The translations under genes and the position numbers were made by a program. This document shows positions 24,043 through 35,214 of a DNA stretch of 64,000 nt, piece after piece. The DNA comes from Austropuccinia psidii. Taxonomy: Eukaryota; Basidiomycota; Pucciniomycetes; Pucciniales; Sphaerophragmiaceae. The stretch lies in the NCBI GenBank assembly GCA_023105745.1, contig JALGQZ010000003.1, positions 42,618,185 to 42,682,184 of the forward strand. Reading direction: 5' to 3'. The notes beneath the pieces were generated by a model. It ran no database searches, was not told the origin of the DNA, and saw nothing but the letters and a program-made list of their open reading frames with translations. Every line of letters starts with the position of its first letter. Positions within the stretch are counted from its first letter, which is position 1.

Positions 24043-25103
24043 CTAGTTTTCTCTACCCAAAGCATCAAAAGCTCCCTTGAAATCATTGATCAACTCATCT
24101 TCATACCAGGCAAGGCTCGCAGCCATCTCCTCAGAAGAAGTACCAGGAATCATTATATCATTATCATACATAATTACCTCCCTACTATTTCTATCAAAGC
24201 TTCTAAAAAAATCTGGCTACAGCTTCTTGGCCTTCATTACCATCATTTGGATCTGGTATTATAACTCAGTTTGTCCAAGGCTTGCTTCTTTTGAATACTT
24301 TGGTGGATGGGAATGGTCAAGGTTACCTCACTTCTATAGTTCTACTTGTGCTGGCCACAGGTTGAATTTTCTGGGGAGGGTGGACTGGTGATGGCCTGTA
24401 CTGTTCTATGGGGGAAGGCCTTATTGGTGAAGATAGTGAAGGTCTGGAAGTGGAATTCCCAGATGAAGGAGGAGGAACAGAAGATGGAATGGTGGACAAG
24501 ACTGGTTGGAAATTTCTTGGAGTACTGTGCATGGCTTTATTGGGAAAATTATGGGAAGGAGGTTAAGTAGGTGAAGAACTGGGGGTGGCCAACTGATGGC
24601 TTCATAATTTGAAATTCTTCACCATCTAACACATTACTTCCCTCAGCATCCAGATCAGTTGGTGAATTGGCAATTCTTCTTATCCGTTTTACCACACCTT
24701 GCTCTTTGATCCTGGAAATTGGGACCGCTGAACTGGAGTAGATTGGCCTACCAATGACAGGAATTGGCCCTCCAGTATTGGTCCACCTCTCAACATCTTG
24801 ATTACTGAATGCAGTCACTAAATCAAATAATTAGTATCAAATCAGGACAATATTTTCAAAGAACTCACAGTTTGAATACCCTCAATTCCCATCAGGAGTA
24901 GGGGCCTCAGAAACTGGGAACTCTCTCCCAAAGGGCCCATCCTTCTTGCTCCACAAGTATCTTCTGACTTTAGAAACTGGCACTCCAGGGAGAGGACATG
25001 GCTTCTTCCCAAAAAAACAGAAATAGAATTTTGAAGAACTTGGATTGAAATGTTGAAAGCACTCTATTCCCTTCATCAAAATCTCTGTAGAAGAAGGATC
25101 CAT
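24043..25103 (-). pseudogene. Antisense accessory gene of element C, two exons, decayed
   Basis: It lies on the strand opposite to pol, between pol and the 3' LTR. Exon 1 (25103-24869) starts MDPSSTEILMKG and holds PSSSKFYF, FGKKPCPLPGVPVSKV and SEAPTPDG. A TGA just after that (near 24882) interrupts it. A 51-bp intron (24868-24818) has GTGAGT, TACTAAT and TTTAG signals. Exon 2 continues in frame with RWTNTGGPIPV, RRIANSP, then acidic and Pro/Ser-rich stretches (STIPSSVPPPSS). A frameshift falls near 24540-24570 and a TAA at about 24323. The C-terminus reads PGTSSEEMAAS then WYEDELINDF and stops at 24043-24045. I recognise this protein family from Austropuccinia Gypsy copies but know no domain or function for it. 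The N-terminal half is basic and the middle is Pro/Ser-rich. Confidence 0.72.
24818..24868 (-). other. Predicted intron in the antisense gene of element C (51 bp)
   Basis: On the minus strand it begins GTGAGT, has a perfect TACTAAT branch-point-like motif about 15 bases from the end and ends TTTAG. Exon 1 leaves one base and exon 2 supplies two, and the spliced reading frame continues the protein. Confidence 0.7.
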
Positions 25104-25850
25104 AACTTCAACTGATTTTTATCCATGATACGTTTGAGAGGAATCAGAGTGTCCAGAAGAAGCCATGGACCAAGGCAAGCTCAATCAACTGAGGAAGCCA
25201 GAACCAGAAAGAACAGACAGTGGCAGTAGAGAAGGGGAAGATTCAGTGAGTTTAGTCAGTTTGGAACTCATAACTAGAGATTATGGAAGCAGAAGAATTC
25301 AATCCATCAGATTATGCACATCAAGCCTGAAAAAATCATCAAGGTCGTGGGGCCATAACTCACTTTATGGCCTCCTCAATGTGGGGCTCCAAGGCCCTCT
25401 TTGGCCCCCATCAACAATCCAGGACCTCCCATTCAGCTCTTGGGAGGTCACTTTTCTTGATGGTCCTGGACCACCCTCAATGGGCCCAGGCCATATAGGT
25501 AAAAATTGGATTTGAGATTTTTTTGGTCCCATGGACCCCCTGAAGCCCCAGAAAATTTGGGCCCAGGGGGACTCAAATAGCCCCCATGGACCACAGACTT
25601 TGTAGTACAGCCCATGGACTGTAGAGACCCAAGAAGGCCCCAAGGCCTCAAAAATGCCAAAAAAATGGGCTTGGACCCAAACTTTTCAGATTGACCACCT
25701 AAATGGTCTTGACCAAGAAAATCCATAATGGCCCAAAATGGTCCCAACGCCATTTTGGGGACAAGACCCCTCCTCTCAACTTCAAGGTGCATAATCAACG
25801 CTGAAGGCAAGAAAAGTCCAAATGAATATTATGGCTAATTCTTAATTGAG
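25104..25850. other. Element C spacer, GC-rich patch
   Basis: From about 25340 to 25800 the sequence is much richer in G and C than its surroundings and is full of GGCCC, CCATGGACC and TGGTCC variants. Both strands stay open by chance of composition (minus 25448-25810, plus 25165-25515), giving Gly/Pro/Trp-rich products I do not believe. I see no recognisable gene. Confidence 0.4.
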
Positions 25851-25894
25851 TATACATTCATATAATCATCATTCATCATTTTTAAGAAGAATAG

Positions 25895-26140
25895 CTTGAT
25901 GGACTGCTTTTTGGGATACAGCCCAAGGCCAATGAAGGAAAGACAATCTTGTTGAATGAATTCAAAGAAAAGTATAATTTTGAAGTTGAAATAGACTTGC
26001 TTAGGAAAAATGGGAAGGACAAGTTGATGAAAGATGACAAAGAAGAAGAAGAGAGGGATTTTCAAGATAATGATCAAGAGGAAAATAAAATTAAAGTGAA
26101 TATTTTTAGAAAGAATGTGGGGATATTGAGATTCCACTAA
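25895..26140 (+). pseudogene. Small Lys/Glu/Asp-rich frame next to C's 3' LTR
   Basis: Frame 2 is open from about 25897 to the stop at 26138-26140. It reads FGIQPKANEGKT, then NEFKEKYNFEVEIDLLRK and an acidic run (DDKEEEERDF). The even, charged, helix-prone composition looks more coding-like than its neighbours, and it ends about 55 bases before the LTR. There is no clear ATG and no known domain. It may be a remnant of a second accessory frame of element C. Confidence 0.3.
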
Positions 26141-26382
26141 ACAGTGGCAGGGTATTATGGTGTTTGGAAGCCCACCATTTTCAAGAGGGGGATACTGTAA
26201 CAACCACTATCCAGGGGTAAGGGTACACAATCTTTCACTCACTCAAACACATCAAACCAGAAAATACATTTTGTGTATCAGTAATTAGTTTTATAAATCT
26301 TCCTTGCTTAAACATGCATACAGCTTGGTTCAACAATACAACCTGTCAACTCTTGTACAGCTTGGATCCACCATCCTGAAAG

Positions 26383-28167
26383 TGTGAGCCTTAGAGGTAT
26401 TTTCATATACCCAAAAGACCACAAATGATAAATTAAGATACAAATATAAATAAAATAAATTTATTTATATTATAAAAGTAAAAATTGAAATATAAATACA
26501 AATTTATATTTAAAAATCAAAATTTAATTATAATTTAAAAATAAAATTATCATAAAATTTAAAATTATGAAAATACATTTTTACTTGTAAAAATTAAGTA
26601 AGAATGAATTTTTAATAAATATTATGAAATTAAAATATTTTTGGTAAAGAGTTATGTAAAATATATTATAGATTTTTATCCAATAAATAAACATAAAGGA
26701 ATTATCACACCATTGGATTCCTCATAAAAAATAAAGTGGGGTCACCTCTGGATGAAATTTCTGTAACTCAACTCTAAATAAGCGTAAATCAAGTTTTTAG
26801 TATTTTTTGTACAAAAGTATGAAAATACTCAAAACCTTAAGTTAATTCACACCACATGTGGTGTTAACCATCAATTTTTGTGTTAAAACTGAGGTGTTGT
26901 GTTTAGCTTAGAAGTTATGAGGAATTGAAGTATTTTCAATTGAAATGTCAAAATGTGCATGTGTATTACATAATTGAACTTTAATTTACATATGAGGTAT
27001 CAATTATTACAGATGTGTAATTAAAAACTCAATTGAATTACATATGTAAATTGTAATTGTATTACATGATGAGGAATTAAAGAAAAAATAAATTGGAAAG
27101 ATTGATTCTGAGGGGGAAAAGACACTCTAGCTCTAAGGGGGAGCTAGACCCCCAAAATCCTTGCTGACAGGCGTGGGATGTCAAAATCCACACAAAATTT
27201 CATTACTTTTGGCCTGGAATTGAGTCACAGGGTCTGTGACTCAATTAATGATGAGGTTTTGATACCAACCAGGGTAGTTTTAACTTCTGCCAAGAGGGTA
27301 AAGCTACCCTTAAGTTAAAACAATGTTAGTAAAAAAGGTTTTAACTGGATTCTACGCCTCTTACACACATTCTGACGTGTTTTGAAGGCTCTAGACTAGG
27401 TATTGTTATAGTAATGGCTGATTTAAGGGTCTAAAATGGCTTAAAACAGCCCTTTTTTGGTCTAAACCAGGGTTCAATGATGCCATAATTGGCTTTTCTG
27501 TTTTCAGACTGTTTTTCACAACCGAAAAGAGTAAATTTTACTTTTTGAGTAAGAAAATTAATGGCTATAAAAGAATGTCTTCTTTGCCCCACTTTTCTCT
27601 TCATGTTAGAATCTTTTCCTTTTATAATTAGTTTAAACACTGTTAAACCAATCAATCAAAGATTCCAACCACCCCTTTTATATCATTTTGAACCTTTTAA
27701 CCATGTGAAAAAATTATTATAATCATTTTTACCCCTGAACCACCCCAAAAGTGAATTAAAGCATCTTTCATCACTGTTAGCTTTGTTACTTTGTTTCCAA
27801 ATTCACTCTGGTCACTTTTGGGCATGTTTTCTCTTTGAAATATCTTTTTTAAAGACTTTTTTCTTTAATTAATTTCTTGCAGTTCTTTGCTCAATTAATT
27901 CCAATTGAAATTGCTTTTGAAGAAATTTCTTTTGTAGCCTTAAATATCTCTTGTAGAGTATTTTTGGATAAATCTTTATTGTTGGTAAAACAATAAATTA
28001 TTATTACATCATTGTTTTATACTTATAAAGTTAAAAACAATAAAATTGGCATTTTTTCCTTTAAAAATACTATTTCTTACTCTTTTTAAACAATTTTACC
28101 TTATACAAATTTTGAGGACAGGAAAAGTACTTGATATTTAACCAAAGTTTCATATCTGCACCTTACA
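26383..28167 (+). mobile_element. Solo LTR of the A family (1785 bp)
   Basis: It starts TGTGAGCCTTAGAGG and ends CACCTTACA, and matches A's LTRs in the reverse orientation along its full length with moderate divergence. The 5-bp duplication GAAAG flanks it (26378-26382 and 28168-28172). No internal region is present, so the two LTRs of an insertion recombined into one. Confidence 0.93.
26849..26864. promoter_or_regulatory. 16-bp palindrome, A-family LTR copy 3
   Basis: It is identical to the palindrome at 3850-3865 although the surrounding LTR is diverged. Confidence 0.5.
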
Positions 28168-28652
28168 GAAAGTGTATTGTTCAAACTCAATTCAATCATC
28201 AATTCCTCTCATGAAAATCCTCTGTCTGCATAAGGGCTGGTGCCTCTCACATATACCAGCCCCTCTTTCTCCCCCTGGGGACTTATCCCCAGTTAATTAA
28301 TTTAGTTGATTTAAGTATTATGAATATTATTACTCTTATTTTTGGGTATTATACTCATTGGTATTAAGATAGTCTTTGCATTTCTTCTTTTCCTTTACAG
28401 TATGATTTGTGGTGGCCCTATCCTTATTAACCCTTCTATTTCCTTCTGAAAGGTTGAAAGAGTGGACTTGGACTTGTTTGTGGTTGTCTCTTTTCTTTCT
28501 TACTCTTCTTGTTTGTTTCTGCTTTTTCTTATATTTCTTGTATTAGCAATTCTACTCTTATTACACTCTAGAGTGTACTCTTCCTTATTTTATCTTTGAG
28601 CCCTCCATAAGTGAGTGCCAGGCCCTCTTTACTTAGAAGAGCCCCTGTGACA

Positions 28653-29562
28653 GTATATCATCTTTAAACTGTCAATCTTAAGCAAGAAGGTATGATTTCC
28701 TAGCGTAAGCGGGTTATTTGTTAAGATTTTGTTGCTTCAGACAAATATTTCAATCAAATACTAATGATTTTTATAGTTTCAGGACTACTATATGGAAAAC
28801 ATCTTCTTTTTACTCAGAGAAAAGAGAGAATGGCTAACAAGCTTGTTGACAACCTCCACCACCAAATGGTCCAAATTGAAGCAATACTGATTAAAAAGAA
28901 CCCTCTGATACATATAAGTAGATTAAGAATAACTTTATACTTTACCTTTTTTGTTTAAAACTAACTCAAAATTATGTTAACAATGATTTCTTGAAGCTAG
29001 GGTTCAAACTTGTAGTTAGTTTAGTAAATAAGGAAATCTCAGAGATTCCCAATGCACATCAATCGGAAATCCAAAGTTTTCTAGAGGGGGAAACTCTTGG
29101 GTTGAGAAACTCATATAAAGTAGAGAATATCCAACCCAAGCCATCAATTACACGAGTGGAAAGCCAATATAGGAATTAGAAAGAAGAAAATAACAACCCA
29201 GGTCAGGAAACATTTTTGAAGGGAGCAAAGCTAAGAGGCTCTGATTCTATTCACAGACTTATCTGCGGCTCCCCACAGAGGGGTGGGAGCTGAATAACTC
29301 TTAGTTCATGAAGGATGAGCAGTTGTATATCAATGATGGTGTGAAAATCATTTCTTTAAATTTGACTCAGGAGTGCAGGCATAATCCTTATCCTAAATCT
29401 AGTCAAATTTAAAGAAAGCTTCGAAATAAGAATAGTCACCTCAGATGCCAGTTTGTATATATTCAAATTTTCGAGAAGCCCTCCTGATAATCAAATTAAC
29501 GCTAGGTGGGAAATCAAGTCAATTAAAGTCACCCAAGGCACACCGATCCCTCAAAAAATCTC
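28653..29562. other. Unassigned DNA between element C and the Harbinger element
   Basis: Short open frames only (28764-28958 and 28991-29179, plus), with no domain I recognise. The base composition is less AT-biased than in the LTRs. It may be host flank into which C inserted. I see no RNA gene. Confidence 0.35.
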
Positions 29563-29565
29563 AAT

Positions 29566-29592
29566 AGGGGTGCTCAAAAATTGCCACAAATG
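29566..29592 (+). repeat. Harbinger left terminal inverted repeat
   Basis: AGGGGTGCTCAAAAATTGCC opens the element and pairs with the inverted copy at 33746-33772. Confidence 0.8.
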
Positions 29593-29966
29593 GCCGTGAG
29601 ATACCACCAGATACATCTGTCAGATTTGGTTATGTATCCATGCCGTAATTCCCATAACACTTGAGATCCCCTAATCACCTCAATAATAAATTTTTTGGGG
29701 GGGGCCTGGTGCATAGGATCCTGTTTTCTTTTTTGACATCATTTTTATCCCGGTCTTTTCTCGCTCTCTCATTGAAATCAACTTTTTCATCCCTCAGGCC
29801 CTCAGTATTTTATTCAAATAATTTTCCTTTTCTTTTGTTACAATTAAATTGGAAATTTTCATTATCAACTGAATGTATATTTTCAAACAATTGTTGCCAT
29901 AAACTATGCCACAGCAATTGCTGCGCCAGAAATTTCTGGAATACCTGCTCACGAAAAATTGCTAAC

Positions 29967-31252
29967 ATGGATGCAAATCTTGGTGAAACCAGATATACCA
30001 AGCATTGGAATGATGATATCTGTAATGAGCTAATGTTGGTGATTATGTTTTATTGGATGATAAGTCAGAAGGATTTATTGAATCAATTTCTGAGGATGTT
30101 ATCAAGCAGTCGGTATGTTCATATTTTCTAATGATTTTTCTGTAAATGCTTTGGCTTACTGTTTTTGATTTTTTGTAGTTATCTTTCTTTGTGTGATGTA
30201 TACACTACACATGAGGAGCTCAGTTTGTCTTGTTTGTTGGATATGTCTGAAAGAGACTTCATGGAGTCAATACAAATGAGCCAAAATAGCCTTTTTCAGA
30301 TTTATGACGTGATCAAGACAAGTCATCTCTTTCAAAACAACAGTAATTTTCCTCAACTTGACTTTTGCAACCAATTGGAAATTACCCTGGAGCATCTTGG
30401 AAGAAATGGGAATGGGGCATCCATTGGTTGTCTTGCAAGGATATATAAGATTAGTTGGGGTGCTGTGGTAAATGTGACCAGAAGGTTAATAGGAGCATTT
30501 TTCGCATTTGGTTGTGAGTTTCTTCAATGGCCCAATCAGGAAATGCAGGAAGAAATTTTGAATGTTATGGCCAGTGAAGGATTCCTCAGGTGTGTTGGTT
30601 TTTTGGATGGAACTACTATCCCATTGTTTCAATGATCTGGAATATATGAGGAGGTCTTTTATGATAGAAAGAAACAATACTCTTTGAATGGAAAATTGGT
30701 TTTTGATTCACGAAAAAGAATTATTGGCCTTTTGAGTGCTTGGCCAGGATCCTGTGGTGATAGAACAGTCTACAAGAGAATGGAAATTTCTTTGCACCCA
30801 CATGAATTCTTCAACAGAGGTATGCATAAATTAATCTCATCTCAAATTTGAATCGGTAATTATTCTGATGTGATATTTTAGGTCAATATTTACTTAGTGA
30901 CTTGGCCTACCCATTAGGGCCCAACTTAATCCCATTTTATAAGGTCACAGTGGCAGAAAGACATGATAATCAACTGTTAAACTACTAAATTTCTCACTCA
31001 AGAGTTGGAATTGAACATTTTGTTTGTATCCTTAAAGCTTGATGGGCTTCACTTATGAACCTCCAATTTTTATACAATAGACCTGAGCATATTTTTGATA
31101 TTAATAGGTGGATATACGTATGTGCTGTCTTGCACAACATCTTAATTCATAAGGGGGATGGGTGGGATTTAGTTGATGGTCCAAAAATTCCCAATGACAA
31201 GTTCCAATGTGATCTGAGATTTGATAGCTTAGAGGCTTTTGATCATCACTAA
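29967..31252 (+). pseudogene. PIF/Harbinger transposase, three exons, with nonsense codons
   Basis: Exons 29967-30112, 30179-30819 and 30882-31252 are joined by introns of 66 bp (GTATGT..TTTGTAG) and 62 bp (GTATGC..TTTTAG). Both keep the frame. The product belongs to the DDE_Tnp_4/HARBI1 family: an N-terminal helical part, then GASIGCLARIY..S.G.V (helix-turn-helix-like), GFLDGTTIPL with the first catalytic Asp, YDRKKQYSLNGKLV, WPGSCGDRTVY, SDLAYPLGPNLIP with the second Asp, RVGIEHFVCILK with the Glu, and WIYVCAVLHNIL. The start ATG at 29967 gives an open first exon. In-frame stops: TGA 30633-30635, TAA at about 30987 and TGA at about 31041. About 385 codons in total. Confidence 0.88.
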
Positions 31253-31704
31253 GATGTGAAAATGGCTTTTTTACAGTTCCATGGTGATACTTGAAAATAT
31301 TGTGGTTCCAAAATTATATTTCAATCTCTGTACCTATATGAATTACAAAATTAAAGAATAATTGTTTTTTGAACTTGAATTTTTATTTTTTGATTAGAAT
31401 CACCAATCCCCCATTGAGGGTTGGCTTCATTTCCTGTTTAAATAATTTTTCAAAAATGTAAAATCAAGACATAAAAAGTCTTTGAAATTGTTTTTTTTGT
31501 GAAAAAGACAAATTAATACTTATCAAACTGTAGCTAAGTCTTCCGCACAATCTCATGTGCAACATCAAGGTGAGACAAACAAAAAAATATATTTCTAGAG
31601 CATAATTACATGGTTGACCAACATGTATGCTTATATTTGAATAAAAATTATCCATACACAAAACATCAGATTATAAACTCGGCAGAAAATAGAGGTATCC
31701 AGAA

Positions 31705-33205
31705 TCAAGCTAATTTCATTAACTCTTCAATATCAGCACTTGACTTCCCAGCCATCAAAAATTTCTCTACTAACTCCAATTTGGCTTGTTTTTCCCTTGC
31801 ATCTGCATCACGCTCTGATTGCTGTTGTTTCAAGAGAAGCTCACTTTCCATCTTTTTGTGTTCCACACTAATTTTCTCCTTCTCTAGCTTGTATTTGTGT
31901 TCTTTTTTCTGCTTTAATAATTCTTTCTTTTCCTCCCATTTGTTTCCCTATAACACAACCCATTATTTCATAAACTTCCACCGCTTCTTTATTTCAGCAC
32001 GTTTCTCTTCATCGTGCAATTGTTTCAACCTTTTGCACCCTCAATTTCTGACATTAGATGCCGATGGGGTGGAGTCCGACTCCACCTTAACTTCTGGACT
32101 TCCTTTAACCAGCTGAACTTTGTTGCGCCCTCCTTTTCTGAACTTCAATCATGATGATTTGGAATCTGATTCGACCTTGATTTTTGGATCTTCTGTAATA
32201 AGCTCATCTGTGCTTGTTTCTTCTTTGACTTTTGCAGCCTTTCTTTTTTGAGCCTTGTATGCTGAATAGTCAAATTCTGAACCACTCAGAAACTCAACAA
32301 AGAATCTGACACATCTTCAGGGGGTTCATCAGTACTAGTCGTGTGGTCAATTATGTGGTTTTTAATGTTTCTTGCATCCAATTGATCTAAACAAACCACA
32401 TTTTCCTTTCTACCAAATACATAATCCATCCATTCAAAACATGGACACATTTCTTCTAGCTTTTTCATAAGTGCCATACCCATTTCTTTCTTGGTTAAGC
32501 CTGCACCAGTATCATTTTCCCAATCTCATGTGGCCATATACTTCCCCTTGTAAGTAGTAAGCCATTGTGAACAATGATCTCCTGTAAGGGAAAGACCTGG
32601 ATTGAGAAAATTGAGATAAGCCTCAAAAGAATTGTAAGCTGCTGCCCTAGCTATGCGTTGCTTGCCCACATTGGTTTTACTTGTCTTTCCAAAGAGATTA
32701 TTGTAATACCCTTCATCTTCTATGTACGTACAAATATTGCTGTAGTCCTTTTGAGTGAATTTTGGATTTTTCTTTTGTTTTATTTTCTTTATTTATAGCT
32801 TCTGTGCTTCTTCTCCTTCACTTGTTTTTCATTGGGTCGTATAGGAGAATTGTCAGTGGTTGTCCAGCTTACTGCACTTGCTGATTGCAATGAAGCCAAG
32901 TTCATGCTTTCCGCGGATTGAGTAATTGGGACTGGACTGTATGTACAACCCAAGTGATTTTCTGTTGGTGCACCATCCAAAAACACCCTCAACGGGCTAT
33001 GTGTGCTAGGTGTATAGACTAAAGGCCTGTGGTGGTAGTGATCCCCAAATGAATGGTTTGTAGCTGATTTGGAATTGGTGGGTGGAGTGGGTGTTGTATG
33101 TTTCCCTGAATTATTGGCATCATAAATTGATGTTGGGATGGACTGGGTGCTGACATCATGATTGACTATCTCAGTGGGGTTTGCCCATGAGTAAAAAATG
33201 ACCAA
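31705..33205 (-). pseudogene. Harbinger-associated Myb/SANT-like protein, decayed
   Basis: Read on the minus strand. A Ser/Thr/Pro/His-rich N-terminal part (33205-32789) is followed after a frame change near 32775 by a conserved DNA-binding-type region: FTQKDYSNICTYIEDEG..NNLFG, then Y.SFEAYLN, W.TYKGKY and GAGLTKKE. It continues with CPCFEWMDYVFGRKENV (32480-32290), and an in-frame TGA lies near 32530. The C-terminal part (31935-31705) is a Lys/Glu-rich coiled coil ending SSADIEELMKLA, in yet another frame. This matches the Myb-like partner that Harbinger elements need to move their transposase. The true start and any introns are unresolved. Confidence 0.7.
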
Positions 33206-33745
33206 TTGTTATTTTTTTCTTCCTTTTACCATCTTTCAATGTCTTCTCCTGGCATAATTAGTTGTATTTGTGTGGGCATTTCTTTTAGATATATATCTCT
33301 TGTCAGTAAATTGTTTGATTGATTTGGCATCATCTGAAATATTCCAATTTACTAACATCAGCATCATTTAATAAAGAATACAAATATCCTGCTCAGCGTG
33401 TTGACCTCCTAAAACACATTCAACACCATCAGACAAAATCGAAGAATCCCAATAGCCAAAATGATGAATAAATGGGTTGAATACAAGAGATAGTGAGCCT
33501 TAATTGATTGTTGATAAATAGAAGAAGGAGAAAATTAAGAAATAGAGGATTTGAAGTGAGGAAAATTAAAGAAATGTTTGTAAGAGGCGGGGGAAAAGAT
33601 TAATCAAAATCATGGGTCCCAGGTTAGAACTGTGGTAAGAAAAACCCCAAGGTAAATCGGGGACTGCTGGAAAAGGCTTCTGGCTTGCCTGAATCAGCCT
33701 TTCCCACACTCATTTTCTTCGGTAAATCCGGAATTCATTTTGCCT

Positions 33746-33772
33746 CATTTGAGGTAATGTTTGAGCACCCCT
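33746..33772 (-). repeat. Harbinger right terminal inverted repeat
   Basis: The plus strand ends TTTGAGCACCCCT, the reverse complement of the left end, and is followed by AAT. Confidence 0.8.
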
Positions 33773-33775
33773 AAT

Positions 33776-35214
33776 TGGTAAGTTAAGCTTCTGTTTACTG
33801 GCTCCCTGTACATGAACGTGTAGGGTAGAAATTTACAGTAGATAAATTAGAAACGTAAGTGGAAACCCACTAACCAAAATCAGACCATCCCCTTGGGAAA
33901 ATTAGTATTTAAAAGATACAGAATTCAGAAGGTTAAGTGCATTCCATTGGCAAAAATTCCATGCTGTCAATTAAGACAAAAAAATTAAGATAATGAGTAT
34001 TATAGAGTATAATTCACTCTGAATGTTAGGGGAAAGTGGTTAGCTATACCCATATATCAGTTGAGAAGTAATCATCAACTACTGAAAAGCTATATTTCCA
34101 AACTAAACAGGTTAGAAAAGCCAACCTGCCTTTTTTGGAAGGCTGAGAGTTTCCCCACATTACTTGATATATTAATATTGAAGCATAAAAGCTTGAATAA
34201 AATAAAGGAAGGTAGTGAAAAGATACAAAACAGGGACCAACCTCTCAATACCTATCTTAATCATCAAATCTCCCAACATTTTCAAACACCTGGCCAAATT
34301 CATTCAAAACACCAAGAGACTCAGAAATTGAAAAACTTATACTAATCAAGAGAAACAACCATAAAATTATTTAAGCCCCAAACGAGGATCCAATATTCAA
34401 GCCAATGTCCCCTCACCCAACTATCTAATTCCTTTTACTTTCTCTCTTTTTTCTTTTATTTGCTTCGTCGCAGGTGCTATCCCCTAATTTTACTTGTTTT
34501 AATCCAAGACCAACCCAAATATCTCTGGCCAAAATTGCTTGAAGCATGAAGGCCTTTGATACAACTCATACCTGTTGAAATAGCCTGAACACCCATGATT
34601 CATAACACAGCCTGACCAACTAACTGCTCATCCCTTAATTTCAACGTCCTAACCAACCACTGATCCCTTAAGCTTAAGAAAAAAACTCCAAACTTGTGAA
34701 AAAATGTGGGATATGAGGATCAAGGCTATATGGTCTGTTACCACCCAAAAACTTCAAAAGGACCACCCAAATCTTTTTGGGGCTACCAGTTATCTCTGAA
34801 TCAATGGTCTCCTTTTTAATTTTTTTTGCAGATAGTTTTTTTCTGCCTTGTATATGAATCATAGTGTGGTATGAAAAACCAACAACACTTGAAACATGAG
34901 TCTTGATCTTGAAAAAACCCTAGTTCACAAAATAAGTATGTGCCCTCACACCACCTAATGCTTCGGTGGGAGTGCATAAATTCAGGTTGACTAGGTGAGG
35001 CCAAATATTCATTCGGTTCGGTTCGTTCGGACATGCCGTGCAGACACTTCAAATTTGAATTGGTCTACGCATATTCATTAGTGCAGCATCTGCGCTTGTT
35101 GACCGCGGACGGATTGGCTTCCAGAAATTTTGATCAACAGCTGGCTGAAGGAATCGTTCAATCGTTGGCTATCTTTCAAATCCATCCTCCATCGAAACTT
35201 GGTTCTTGGAGGAA
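33776..35214. other. Intergenic DNA upstream of LTV1
   Basis: No recognised gene. An upstream ATG at 35033 opens an 86-codon frame that overlaps the LTV1 start out of frame, so either transcription starts after it or it acts as an upstream ORF. Just before it (about 35007-35030) is a short TTCGG-type tandem repeat. The GC content rises towards LTV1. Confidence 0.4.

Larger units (their letters stand above)
26196..28652 (+). repeat. Element C 3' LTR (about 667 bp without the nested solo LTR)
   Basis: A purine run AAGAGGGGGA (26183-26192) stands just before TGTAACAACC, the proposed LTR start. The other end is proposed at CCCTGTGACA (28652), so the ends form the short inverted repeat TGTAACA / TGTGACA. 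An A-family solo LTR and its GAAAG duplication (26383-28172) interrupt it. The 5' partner lies outside the window, so the ends are inferred from end motifs and the polypurine tract only. Confidence 0.55.
29566..33772. mobile_element. PIF/Harbinger DNA transposon (4.2 kb)
   Basis: Terminal inverted repeats start AGGGGTGCTCAAA at 29566 and, inverted, at 33772. They match at about 24 of 27 positions. A 3-bp AAT duplication flanks the ends (29563-29565 and 33773-33775), the TSD size expected of this superfamily. Inside are a DDE transposase (29967-31252, plus) and, convergent to it, a Myb/SANT-like protein gene (31705-33205, minus). These are the two standard genes of PIF/Harbinger elements. Both are broken by stops, so this copy is defective. 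Confidence 0.88.

Noticed and set aside
25448..25810. 120-codon minus-strand Gly/Pro/Trp-rich frame
   Set aside because: It is open because of the GC-rich, stop-poor composition; neighbouring frames on both strands are open too.
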